In this document: in pieces, positions 7,875-16,194 of the stretch
Numbering within the stretch: the first letter of the stretch is position 1
How the letters are laid out: each line of letters begins with the position of its first letter
Origin: Desulfobulbaceae bacterium
GTDB taxonomy: Bacteria > Desulfobacterota > Desulfobulbia > Desulfobulbales > Desulfobulbaceae
Reading direction: 5' to 3'
DNA: 50,629 nt
Assembly: GCA_024763055.1 (NCBI GenBank)
Contig: JANTGH010000008.1
Coordinates: 1 to 50,629 of the forward strand
The notes under the pieces: model-generated
Told to the model about the DNA's origin: nothing
What the model saw: the letters and a program-made list of their open reading frames with translations, nothing else
The model's database searches: none
Position numbers and translations under genes: made by a program

Positions 7875-10130
7875 CTACATGAGGATACCGTCAAAATTTC
7901 CCGACAACACCGGCAGCCGCCGCATCCCTCCGGCCAGAAGCGCACTCACCGTTGAGCTCTCTTTGCGGACCGGCCCGCCGCTGAGATCAAGGAGCAGGTA
8001 ATCAACACCCATTTCTGCAAGTTGCTGTTGCCGGTCAAGAAGAGAAAACGGTCGGATGGAACGGGCCAGGGTGAGTCCATTTAGGTTCTCAAGGGTAAAC
8101 TGTTCTTTTTTCGGGCTGACAAAAGGCCGGTGGTACTGAAAATGATCGCTCTGCATTTTAGAGGTAAATAATGGCGGATGTCCATAGACATAGAGCCCCA
8201 GCTTCATGCCCTGTTTTTTCTTTCTTTTACCCTGCCTTTTTCTAAAATGGGCGATGGCGGCGGCCAGATTACCTGCCTCGGTTTCCAGGGAAAACAAAAC
8301 GCCTTGATACCCTAACAGCGCGGTTGCCCTGAGGGCTGCGGAATTCATCAGATTAAAGCTGTAGGAACCATACAGTTCCAGATTGTGCCCTTGAATGCCA
8401 TCATTATGAGACGCGAACAGGCCATACTGACTTATATGGCCAAGCTCAAAACGTTTGTACCCACTGTCAATAAGTTGTCCCATCCGCTGCCGGTACCAGG
8501 CCAGGTCGGCCTGATGAATCACGGACGGCAGGCGCCAGATAATCCGTGAACTCTGTTTTTTTATCTTTGTCCCAAGATGCAGAGGCCGGTCCATGTCCTC
8601 TCGGGTAACAGGAACAATAATTCGCGCCGGACGAACCGGCAGACGTTGCCTAAGATCTGCAAGTCCGGCTACAGCCACCCAGAATGGAAGCTTATTGGCA
8701 AACCTCCGACGACCGTTCCGGCGAGGATTTCCCCCCTTTCTACCCCGCTTGGGTCGATGATTATCAACCTTTCCCTTTGTCCAGGAAAGATGGGTAAGAA
8801 TCTCCTCCACCCTGTGCCGGTCCGGGAGAACTTTGCGCCCGGCAAGTTTGCTGCTCCGCCTGCGGCCGATTCGTTCTCCGACAATACGGGAGCCCACATC
8901 CACCTTGTACAGGCTGCCCCGAAATTTTTGATTCGTCCTCTCTTTGAGAGCAGCAACCAAAGAAATATTTGCCATCTGCCCGGACTTCCCGGTTTTTCGA
9001 TTGTGATCCTGTACCCGCAGAGTGCGCAGGGTAAAACTTATTCGCTCACCACTGTTTTCGTCATGCAGACGCAAACGGTCACCCATGGAAACAGGAGCCG
9101 CCAGGGTCAACTGGAAGGTCAACCTGCTTTTGCCGTCTCGATCCGGTTGTATTTGCGCCTTATTTACCCGTCCAAGCAGTTGACCGCTGGATCCGGACAG
9201 TTTGGGCGATATTGCCCCCTTTGGTTGTTCGGAAAGCAGATACCCGGTAGATCTGTTCCTGGCCATGGCCCCGTCGAGTAATCTATGCGCCTTGCGCAGG
9301 ATATGCTCCTGCTGCTCATCGGGTAAATCCATGCCATCCAGGGCCATGCGATATGCGGCCACGGTATTGGCCACATAGCGGGCGCTCTTCAGCCGGCCCT
9401 CAATCTTCAGGCAGGTAACACCGGCTTCACGCAGGGCGGGCAGCATATCCACCCCACAGAGATCATTCATGGAAAACAGATAGGAGGCCGCTGATATTTT
9501 TCCCCGGCCTTTGCCCGGTTTTCCCGGCGCAAGCCAGGAGTAATGCCGCCGGCATGGTTGCACACACTGGCCGCGCAGACTTGACTTCCCCCCATGCAGG
9601 CTTGAAAACATGCAGAGTCCTGAATAGGAAAAGCACATGGCACCATGGACAAAAACTTCCAAATCTACCTCTGTCTTCTGGTGAATTTCCGCCATTTCCT
9701 CAATGGTCAACTCACGGGCCAGCACCACCCGGGAAGCGCCGAGACGGGTCAATTCCTCCGCGGCGAGAGAATTATGTACCGACATCAGGGTGGAGGCGTG
9801 CAGGACAAGCTTGGGAAACCAGGTGTGGGCGAGATAAAACAGGCCGATATCCTGGACAATGAGGGCATCGGGTCGCAACTGCTCAAAACAGGACAGGGCC
9901 TCAACTGCCCGGTGAAGCTCATCCTCCTTGACCAGGCTGTTCATGGCAATATAAAGCTTCACCCCCTGCAGATGAGCCTGCCTGATCATGGAATCAATCT
10001 CGGCAAAAGTGAAATCACGGCTGAGCGCCCGGGCATTAAAACCCGGCGCCCCGACATAGATTGCATCCGCACCCTGCTCAATCGCCGCCTCAAAGGCCGG
10101 AAAACTGCCCGCCGGGGCGAGTAATTCCAT
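7875..10130 (-). CDS. U32-family protein (RlhA-like, large form with C-terminal DUF3656)
   Basis: About 751 residues. The N-terminal half is a classic peptidase U32 TIM-barrel: MELLAPAGSFPAFEAAIEQG at the start, and a cysteine-rich stretch from CFSYSGLCMFS to CVQPCRR near 190-215 that would hold an Fe-S cluster. The C-terminal half is a long basic plus barrel-like extension, as in the E. coli 23S rRNA C2501 hydroxylase RlhA (about 667 residues). Prephenate-dependent rRNA hydroxylation is therefore more likely than proteolysis, by family knowledge. I use the ATG at 10130, which has GGAG 8 nt upstream; a longer reading from 10199 would overlap the preceding glycosyltransferase gene. Its presence between glycosyltransferases and msbA is unexplained. 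Confidence 0.82.
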   Translation of the reverse strand: MELLAPAGSFPAFEAAIEQGADAIYVGAPGFNARALSRDFTFAEIDSMIRQAHLQGVKLYIAMNSLVKEDELHRAVEALSCFEQLRPDALIVQDIGLFYLAHTWFPKLVLHASTLMSVHNSLAAEELTRLGASRVVLARELTIEEMAEIHQKTEVDLEVFVHGAMCFSYSGLCMFSSLHGGKSSLRGQCVQPCRRHYSWLAPGKPGKGRGKISAASYLFSMNDLCGVDMLPALREAGVTCLKIEGRLKSARYVANTVAAYRMALDGMDLPDEQQEHILRKAHRLLDGAMARNRSTGYLLSEQPKGAISPKLSGSSGQLLGRVNKAQIQPDRDGKSRLTFQLTLAAPVSMGDRLRLHDENSGERISFTLRTLRVQDHNRKTGKSGQMANISLVAALKERTNQKFRGSLYKVDVGSRIVGERIGRRRSSKLAGRKVLPDRHRVEEILTHLSWTKGKVDNHRPKRGRKGGNPRRNGRRRFANKLPFWVAVAGLADLRQRLPVRPARIIVPVTREDMDRPLHLGTKIKKQSSRIIWRLPSVIHQADLAWYRQRMGQLIDSGYKRFELGHISQYGLFASHNDGIQGHNLELYGSYSFNLMNSAALRATALLGYQGVLFSLETEAGNLAAAIAHFRKRQGKRKKKQGMKLGLYVYGHPPLFTSKMQSDHFQYHRPFVSPKKEQFTLENLNGLTLARSIRPFSLLDRQQQLAEMGVDYLLLDLSGGPVRKESSTVSALLAGGMRRLPVLSGNFDGILM

Positions 10131-10170
10131 AGAGTCAACTCCGGTGTCCTGGTTTGAGTTTCCTGCCGTA

Positions 10171-11265
10171 TTATCCGACCCTGACACCACGCTCCCCATA
10201 CACCCGCAGAATAGTCTTGATCATTTTTTCCATCCCATATTTTTCGGCAATAGCCTGCCGCTGACAGGAAATCTGTTTTTCATCTCTTTGTAAATCATGC
10301 GCCAGCTCAAGAAGCCCCTGTTTCGCCGCCCGGGTGTCATCATAGTCAACAACCTTAACTTTCCGCACATGCTCAAGCGGCTCCATAATAGAAGGGGTCC
10401 GACAGGTGAGCAGTGGAAGGCCGTAGAGCAGGCCCTGGATAAAAGACTGGGATATTCCTTCCCCTTCATAGGAGGAAAAAAAGATAATATCCATGGCGGA
10501 AAAAAACCGCTCCGGATCTTCCCGATGGCCGGTGAGGATAAAACGGTCCCGTACTCCGGCCCGCTTAATCGTTTCCTCAAGAAGCGGACGGTCATCACCG
10601 CCGCCGACAATCATAAATTTAAAATGTTTCGGCATGAGCGCTGCGGTGCGAACAATAAAGTCATGGCCCTTGTAATGACGCAAGAAGGCAACATTACCCA
10701 CCAGGACATCCTGATCACCAATATTATAGCGTTTGCGAACCTTCTGCCGATCGTTTTTAGAAAACCGGAACCGCTGTTCATCAATGCCGGTGGACTGAAC
10801 GATTATCTTTCTGCGGGACACGCCCTGGGTCGATAACTGTTTGCCGATGGACTCACTGCAGGAAAAAATGACATCAAAAAAAAGATTATAACTCAGAGAA
10901 CTGGAGATCGGGGCCAGAACGTGCCGGGTTTTGACAACCAACGGAACCCTGAGCAACCGGGCCACACAACCGGCCATCCAGGAATCTTCCGAAGAATGGG
11001 TATTGACCACCGCGGGCGCAAGCCGTTTGATCAACCGATACAGATCCCGCCAGGCTTTAATGTTAAATTTGGAAGAAAAATCAATGAAATAAACCGGAAT
11101 ATTCTCTTCCCTGCCTCGCCTGGCCAGCTCAGCGCCTTCGCGCACAATCAGACCGACACGAAATCCCTGTTGTTTCATTGCACGCAATTCAGTAAGCGTC
11201 CGTATTTCCTGCCCGCCCCAGGCACAAGACCAGTCGGTGTGGACGATAAGCGGTGGCTGATTCAT
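10171..11265 (-). CDS. Glycosyltransferase family 4
   Basis: From the ATG at 11265 the product is 364 residues. It begins with PPLIVHTDWSCAWGGQEIRT, the glycine-rich N-terminal loop of GT4 enzymes. It contains VNTHSSEDSWMAG, the donor-domain segment NVAFLRHYKGHDFIV, and SYEGEGISQSFIQGLLYG, the equivalent of the usual E-x7-E segment. It resembles glycosyltransferases of LPS core clusters. The start is uncertain: the frame stays open upstream to 11442, overlapping the kinase gene, and none of the ATGs has a good ribosome site; the one chosen is where family members usually begin. It is followed after 40 nt by the U32 gene. Confidence 0.82.
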   Translation of the reverse strand: MNQPPLIVHTDWSCAWGGQEIRTLTELRAMKQQGFRVGLIVREGAELARRGREENIPVYFIDFSSKFNIKAWRDLYRLIKRLAPAVVNTHSSEDSWMAGCVARLLRVPLVVKTRHVLAPISSSLSYNLFFDVIFSCSESIGKQLSTQGVSRRKIIVQSTGIDEQRFRFSKNDRQKVRKRYNIGDQDVLVGNVAFLRHYKGHDFIVRTAALMPKHFKFMIVGGGDDRPLLEETIKRAGVRDRFILTGHREDPERFFSAMDIIFFSSYEGEGISQSFIQGLLYGLPLLTCRTPSIMEPLEHVRKVKVVDYDDTRAAKQGLLELAHDLQRDEKQISCQRQAIAEKYGMEKMIKTILRVYGERGVRVG

Positions 11266-11359
11266 TGCAATAGGAAAAGGATTGGCGGCAAGGCTGGAAA
11301 CCAGGAGAAAGAAAAAATTCCCCTGCATTGAAATCGAACCGGCCGGATTTGACAGCTGA

Positions 11360-12829
11360 TCATGAAGAAGTAGTATATCCGGTGGGAGGGGCAGGTAAAA
11401 TGAAATAAAAATTATTCCCCCCCGCAGTCGGCTCATACCCAACTATGCCGCCATGCAGTTCTATCACATGACGGATAAAGGAAAGGCCATGACCAGTGCC
11501 GGGGATTCCCTCGCAACTGCGCCCACGGGCACCTTCCTTGAAAAGACTTTCTCCTTCTTCCGGAGTAAAAGCGGAACCGGTGCTGAAGACGTTAAATTTT
11601 ATTCCCTGCCTGTCGGGCTGGAGAAAATCATTGACGACTTCCCGGCCATAAGCAACAGCCTTACGGGGGATGCCGTTATGCATGATAATCTCTTTGGTAT
11701 ATTTGGCGGCATTGGAAAAGAGGTTGGCATACACCTGGGCAAGAAGACCAACATCCACCATAATCTGAAACTCCTCATCCAGCATATTTTCAGGACGCTC
11801 AACGGAAATACCTGCCGCTCGCAGGCGACCGGCATAATGTTCAAGCTGGGGCAGAATAATTTCTTTTTCCACAAAACAGCGTTTTGGATGCAAAACAAGA
11901 TGCCCCTTCTCAAAATGCTCCCGCCGGAAAAGACTCTCAAGAAAAAGGCTGATATTGGCATGATGTTTGACCAGTTCCCGGTGATACCGAGCCAGATCAT
12001 GATATAATTTTCCGCAGTGATCGAGACAGGGATCCCATGACGTTGTTTTTGAATCTTCGGCCGCTCTATTCCGGAATTCCTCCTCAAGGTCTCCGAGTTC
12101 AACAATTTTCTTTTTCAACTGATTAAACAGGTGGAGAAAATACATATTGGGCACAATAACATTATGCTCAATATCCATAACCAGGGTGTTTATAAACTTC
12201 AAATGATCAATATTCTGACGGGCAATCAACCGATTATCAAGATTAAATCCTATTCGGTTCACATATTTTACAAAGAAGAATTTGTCCAGCTCAGACAGCC
12301 GGGACAACGGCCCGACCTCAAACATACCGAGAATCCTTCCCTGCCCGCAAATTCCCTTTACACCGCACCACAACTCAGTTCGTCGCGAACCTTCAGGGCT
12401 GATCTCCTGGTGAAGCGAAGCATTCCCCGCCGGTTGCTTGCTGCAGATGGGAATCACATAACCGTCTTCCGTTTCATAAGGATATTCCTGCAGCCGGATT
12501 TCAGCACCAGCCAAAACCTGTTCTTCCGGAACTCCTCGTACACTGTCACAAACCAGCTGCAGGGACTCCCCCTCACTTTTCACCAGGTACAATGCGCTGG
12601 AGAGACCTACCATTTCCAGCGGTACCGCCACGCAGATCCGATAAAAATCTTCAAGCGAATCAAACTCCTGGGCCAGATCAAAAAATGCCTTTAAAAAATC
12701 ATTGAATTTACTGCTGAAATTATATTGATCGTAACTCTCGGACTTCTCCCGAACCCGGTGACAGATGACGGCCAGGTCCGTAGGACGGGATTGTCTATGA
12801 GAAACCGGCATATCACTCTTTTGCCCCAT
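11360..12829 (-). CDS. Cytoplasmic GAF-type sensor histidine kinase, divergent
   Basis: About 489 residues without membrane segments. Residues about 45-215 look like a GAF-type sensor domain. A helical region contains MDIEHNVIVP, which aligns with the phosphoacceptor H-box but has Asn where Glu or Asp normally follows the His. A long helical insertion follows, then a HATPase_c domain with N-box NLFSNAAKYT and a glycine-rich GTGHGLSFIRHVIELHGG. The usual DxGxG box reads STGSAF, lacking the Asp that contacts adenine, so ATP binding may be atypical. The ATG at 12829 has GAGG 9 nt upstream and overlaps the end of pyrR by 17 nt; an ATG at 12811 is an alternative. No response regulator lies nearby. 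Confidence 0.75.
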   Translation of the reverse strand: MGQKSDMPVSHRQSRPTDLAVICHRVREKSESYDQYNFSSKFNDFLKAFFDLAQEFDSLEDFYRICVAVPLEMVGLSSALYLVKSEGESLQLVCDSVRGVPEEQVLAGAEIRLQEYPYETEDGYVIPICSKQPAGNASLHQEISPEGSRRTELWCGVKGICGQGRILGMFEVGPLSRLSELDKFFFVKYVNRIGFNLDNRLIARQNIDHLKFINTLVMDIEHNVIVPNMYFLHLFNQLKKKIVELGDLEEEFRNRAAEDSKTTSWDPCLDHCGKLYHDLARYHRELVKHHANISLFLESLFRREHFEKGHLVLHPKRCFVEKEIILPQLEHYAGRLRAAGISVERPENMLDEEFQIMVDVGLLAQVYANLFSNAAKYTKEIIMHNGIPRKAVAYGREVVNDFLQPDRQGIKFNVFSTGSAFTPEEGESLFKEGARGRSCEGIPGTGHGLSFIRHVIELHGGIVGYEPTAGGNNFYFILPAPPTGYTTSS

Positions 12830-13352
12830 GAAGAACGACCTCATCCCGCCCGTCTTTTTCAGCAAGCAGGACGTCCACCCGTTCGCCGGCATCGGCATTG
12901 ACATTAAGTCCGACATAATCAGGTCCGATAGGCAACTCCCGACCTCCACGGTCGACAAGAACAGCGAGCTGAATGGACAGGGGCCGGCCGTAATCCATGA
13001 TGGCATCCATGGCGGCGCGAATGGTACGACCGGTAAAAATCACGTCATCCACCAGCACTACCCGACGGTTTTCCACCTGAAAATCAATGTCTGTTGTCCG
13101 GACAATGGGATTCTGAGAAATCAGGCTCCAGTCATCCCGATACAGGGTGATATCGAGATGCCCTAAGGGGAGGTCACCCTGCTCATGGTCAACTATTTTC
13201 TTATGGATTCGCTCGGCAAGAAAAACACCACCAGTGTGAATACCGACAATCGCCAACTCATCAATGCCATGATTTTTTTCGAGAAGTTCCAGACTGATCC
13301 GATCAAGACTGCGATCAATATCCCGCCCGCTCATGATAGTTTGCGTTGCCAT
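12813..13352 (-). CDS. pyrR: PyrR bifunctional pyrimidine regulator / uracil phosphoribosyltransferase
   Basis: About 179 residues, as usual for PyrR. The PRPP-binding motif of type I phosphoribosyltransferases, VVLVDDVIFTGRTIRAA (98-114), is complete, and the PyrR-typical RGGRELPIGPDYVG follows. In Gram-positive bacteria PyrR attenuates pyr operons by binding mRNA; in many other bacteria only the UMP-forming activity (uracil + PRPP) is certain. No pyr attenuator is visible here. I choose the ATG at 13352, with AGGGCG about 8 nt upstream; a GTG three codons earlier exists. It lies between purN and the sensor kinase, overlapping the latter. Confidence 0.88.
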   Translation of the reverse strand: MATQTIMSGRDIDRSLDRISLELLEKNHGIDELAIVGIHTGGVFLAERIHKKIVDHEQGDLPLGHLDITLYRDDWSLISQNPIVRTTDIDFQVENRRVVLVDDVIFTGRTIRAAMDAIMDYGRPLSIQLAVLVDRGGRELPIGPDYVGLNVNADAGERVDVLLAEKDGRDEVVLHGAKE

Positions 13353-13357
13353 AACGC

Positions 13358-13933
13358 TCACGCCCTGTTCCAGAAATAATCAATACCCTTCTCCGCTACC
13401 AGATTAATGGCTTCGGGAAAGGCCTCACACTCGGCGGCAAAAACCCTGTCGGCGATATCATCGGGCGTATCCGCATCACTTAGGGCCACACATTTCTGGA
13501 CGACTATAGGCCCTTCATCATAAATCTCGTTGGCAAAGTGCACTGTGCAACCGCTGACCTTGCATCCCCTGGCCTTGACCGCCTCATGGACATAATGACC
13601 ATAGAATCCGGCCCCGCAAAAAGACGGAATCAGGGAAGGATGGATATTAAGTACTGCCCGTTGCAGATGTTTTGGCGGCTCATAAAGCTTAAGATAACCG
13701 GCAAGAGCAATGATGTCGATATCATAGTCGGCAAGGATTTTATTCACGGCGTTGCTACCGACCGCATGAAAGGCAGGATATTCATATTTTCTTGCCTTTT
13801 TCAGACCCAGGGCATCGGCAACATTGGAGCCCACCACCTGAATTTTGGCATGCAGGGACCCCGCTTCGATGCGTTCATGGAAATTATCCAAAGTTCTCCC
13901 TGAGCCGGAAAGCAGAACCGCCATATTCAGCAT
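13358..13933 (-). CDS. purN: Phosphoribosylglycinamide formyltransferase
   Basis: The 191-residue product has the length of PurN. The catalytic formyltransferase residues are in NIHPSLIPSF (Asn96, His98) and in GCTVHFANEIYDEGPI with the catalytic Asp at about 139. The N-terminal LSGSGRTLDN is the phosphate-binding loop. It transfers formyl from 10-formyl-tetrahydrofolate to glycinamide ribonucleotide in de novo purine synthesis. The ATG at 13933 has GGAG about 9 nt upstream and lies 4 nt after the end of the IMP cyclohydrolase gene, so the two purine genes are translated in tandem. Confidence 0.9.
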   Translation of the reverse strand: MLNMAVLLSGSGRTLDNFHERIEAGSLHAKIQVVGSNVADALGLKKARKYEYPAFHAVGSNAVNKILADYDIDIIALAGYLKLYEPPKHLQRAVLNIHPSLIPSFCGAGFYGHYVHEAVKARGCKVSGCTVHFANEIYDEGPIVVQKCVALSDADTPDDIADRVFAAECEAFPEAINLVAEKGIDYFWNRA

Positions 13934-13937
13934 TTTT

Positions 13938-14558
13938 TCACTCTCCGGAAAAATAGGGATTGGCATTAACATCGACCTTGACCAACCAGTCGGCAATCGT
14001 GGTGTCATAGGTGGAGGTCAGCTGAAAAACCTTGACCGCCAGACGAAACCTGGTTTTCAACGTGGTATTACCGCTCTCTCTAATTTCAGCCAGCACCTGC
14101 TCATAGTCGGCGGGATCAACAATCACGGTCACATCTCTGAAATTTTTGGCCGAGGCCCGCAACAGGGTCGGGCCGCCGATATCTATATTTTCAATGGCGT
14201 CGGCAAGGCTGCAGTCCGGATCAGCCACGGTTTTTTCAAAGGCATAGAGATTGACGGCAACGATATCTATATCGCGAATACCGTGCTCTTTACATTGTCT
14301 TTGATGATCGGAATTCTCGCGCTGGTTGAGAATGCCTCCATGAACAAGCGGATGCAGGGTCTTGACCCGGCCATTAAGCATTTCAGGAAATCCTGTAAAC
14401 TCGGAAACATCGGTCACGGTAATACCCGCATCACGCATCTTCTTTGCCGTGCCGCCTGTGGAGAGTATTTCAACACCAAGATCGGTCAGCGCCCTGGCAA
14501 ATTCTTCAATTCCTGATTTATCCGTTAAGCTGATCAACGCCCGTTCTACTTTTTTCAT
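13938..14558 (-). CDS. IMP cyclohydrolase (stand-alone PurH N-terminal domain)
   Basis: Some 206 residues that correspond only to the N-terminal MGS-like half of bifunctional Pur[50 protein letters not shown] and [16 protein letters not shown] are all present. The C-terminal AICAR transformylase half is absent and the gene ends normally before purN, so this is a split enzyme rather than a truncation. It closes FAICAR to IMP. A separate AICAR formyltransferase must be encoded elsewhere. The ATG at 14558 has GAGG 6 nt upstream; a TTG four codons earlier is less likely. Confidence 0.88.
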   Translation of the reverse strand: MKKVERALISLTDKSGIEEFARALTDLGVEILSTGGTAKKMRDAGITVTDVSEFTGFPEMLNGRVKTLHPLVHGGILNQRENSDHQRQCKEHGIRDIDIVAVNLYAFEKTVADPDCSLADAIENIDIGGPTLLRASAKNFRDVTVIVDPADYEQVLAEIRESGNTTLKTRFRLAVKVFQLTSTYDTTIADWLVKVDVNANPYFSGE

Positions 14559-14573
14559 CGTCTTCCTCAACTG

Positions 14574-14960
14574 TTAATCTTTGCGTAAAAATTTTCTGAT
14601 CTTTTTGCGATCACGTTTGTCCGGTCGACCCTGAGGACAAACAGCAGGTCCATAAATCTGCCGTCGTTCCTGCCGATCTCTCTCACGGGCCGTTATTGAT
14701 TCAAGGGTTTCTTCATAAAGCGTTACAGCCACTTTGGCCGGCCCGCGTTTACCGCTGATTCCCAACACATTTACGGTAAACTCCTGCTCACCACGACGAA
14801 TCACCAGACAGTCGCCTTCCTGAACAGGACGAGCGGCTTTAACCCGGCTGCCGTTTACATGCACATGACCGCCGATCACGGCTTTTGTGGCCAGCGACCT
14901 GGTTTTAAAAAACCTTGCCGCCCATAACCACTTATCGATACGAACCTTTTCCCCTGCCAA
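14574..14960 (-). CDS. hslR: S4-domain RNA-binding protein, Hsp15 (HslR)-like
   Basis: About 128 residues. The S4 RNA-binding fold is clear: VRIDKWLWAARFFKTRSLA, VIGGHVHVNGSRVKAARPV and GDCLVIRRG. A basic tail ends with KKIRKFLRKD. In E. coli, Hsp15 binds 50S subunits carrying a stalled nascent chain and helps recycle them. The start is not certain: a TTG at 14960 has GGGAG upstream at good distance, while a TTG at 14984 has none. It is the first gene of the minus-strand string, divergent from folE2, 15 nt before the IMP cyclohydrolase gene. Confidence 0.85.
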   Translation of the reverse strand: MAGEKVRIDKWLWAARFFKTRSLATKAVIGGHVHVNGSRVKAARPVQEGDCLVIRRGEQEFTVNVLGISGKRGPAKVAVTLYEETLESITARERDRQERRQIYGPAVCPQGRPDKRDRKKIRKFLRKD

Positions 14961-15211
14961 GGCAACTCTCCCAGACAAACTCAATAAAATAATAACCTAC
15001 CATACTTTCCAGTATGCTTCAAATAAACCAGCCTTGCCGAACCAGATTTTCAGTTCTCAGCCGTAATAAACACGCAAAGATATTGACAATGAAAATTAAT
15101 GCAGCACCTCTATTGCACTGCCGACTCAACAACACAAAAACAAACTTGAACTCTGGACCCGATTCTCAAAACCTCTTGAGCATGAACATAAAATACGGTA
15201 AGGAAAAGCCC

Positions 15212-15982
15212 ATGAAGCTTGACGCCGTTGGTATCAACAACTTTACCTGTCCAGTCAGCATCAGGGAAAAAACAGGTTCTCGTCAGCAGACGGTCGCCAC
15301 CATCTCACTGCAGGCAAAAATGCCCCTCAGGTTGCGCGAATCCTGCGTTTCCGTCTTTACGGACATCCTGGCCGGCTATCGGCAGGACATGCATGCAGCC
15401 CTCTTCCCGCAACTGCTTGGCAAGGTCCGCTCACAGCTGCAGGCCAGGCAGGCAAGTATGGAAATGCAGTTTCCCTATTTTCTGGCCAAAAAGGCCCCGG
15501 TCACCGGAACCGGCAGCCTGATGGAGTATCAATGTTCCTTTAAAGGGACCACTGAAAAAGGGACTGCTGAGGGAAGGCAAAAACTCCTGCTCAAGGTTGA
15601 GGTCCCGGTAACAACCCTTTGTCCCTGCTCAAAAGAAATCAGCGAAGCCGGGGCCCACAATCAACGGGCCGAAGTGGGTCTGACCGTGGAACCCAGAAAA
15701 TTTCTCTGGCTGGAAGACCTGATCGAACTGGTTGAAGGGTGTGGCTCCTGCGAACTGTATGCCCTGCTCAAACGACCTGATGAAAAATTCGTTACAGAAG
15801 CCGCTTACAAAAATCCGATGTTTGTTGAAGATGTGGTCAGAATGGTAGCCCAGAAAGCACTGGCTCACCCGGATATCGGCTGGTTTTCCATCGGCGTGGA
15901 AAGCTTTGAGTCGATTCACAAGCACTCAGCCTATGCCTATGTAGACAGCAGAGATCTAAAGCAGTCCTTCGAAAATTCCTGA
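15212..15982 (+). CDS. folE2: GTP cyclohydrolase FolE2 (type IB)
   Basis: 256 residues. The FolE2 active-site region is TLCPCSKEISEAGAHNQRAE, with Cys137, Cys139 and His149 at the spacing expected for metal and substrate binding. It converts GTP to 7,8-dihydroneopterin triphosphate for folate and/or queuosine. Unlike zinc-dependent FolE, type IB can use other metals. The ATG at 15212 follows AAGGAA by 6 nt, better than upstream in-frame starts. A small inverted repeat (15001-15016, CATACT/AGTATG) lies in the divergent hslR/folE2 spacer. No folate or queuosine genes adjoin. Confidence 0.93.
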   Translation: MKLDAVGINNFTCPVSIREKTGSRQQTVATISLQAKMPLRLRESCVSVFTDILAGYRQDMHAALFPQLLGKVRSQLQARQASMEMQFPYFLAKKAPVTGTGSLMEYQCSFKGTTEKGTAEGRQKLLLKVEVPVTTLCPCSKEISEAGAHNQRAEVGLTVEPRKFLWLEDLIELVEGCGSCELYALLKRPDEKFVTEAAYKNPMFVEDVVRMVAQKALAHPDIGWFSIGVESFESIHKHSAYAYVDSRDLKQSFENS

Positions 15983-16035
15983 TCCACGAATCAACTCGGA
16001 AATAAAAGAAAAGGATAATATCCGGAAACAATACA

Positions 16036-16088
16036 TCGCGCAAAAAATATTTTTTGTCTTTTCTTCCCGTCCTTGCAGCGTTGCGCGA
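16036..16088. other. Nested inverted repeats between convergent folE2 and gabD
   Basis: Eight-base arms TCGCGCAA (16036-16043) and TTGCGCGA (16081-16088) enclose a 16-bp AT-rich palindrome, CAAAAAATATTTTTTG (16041-16056), which partly competes with the left arm. The 212-nt spacer between folE2 and gabD holds nothing else I recognise. The hairpin could end transcription from either side, but neither side has a clean T-run directly after a GC stem. Confidence 0.3.
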
Positions 16089-16194
16089 GATATTAAACTT
16101 TTGTTTTCATCGCCGTTGTACCCGGATTGCCGGGGATGACAGCCTATCCGCGCGCATCAGTGGTTTCTCAGCGGAGACTGAAAATTCTTCATCT

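Noticed and set aside
12829-13006. N-terminal extension of the sensor kinase to 13006
   Set aside because: It would overlap pyrR by nearly 200 nt, with out-of-character sequence; the ATG at 12829 has a good ribosome site.
15014-15211. N-terminal extension of FolE2
   Set aside because: The extra 66 residues do not look like FolE2; the ATG at 15212 has a well-spaced ribosome site and gives the family length.
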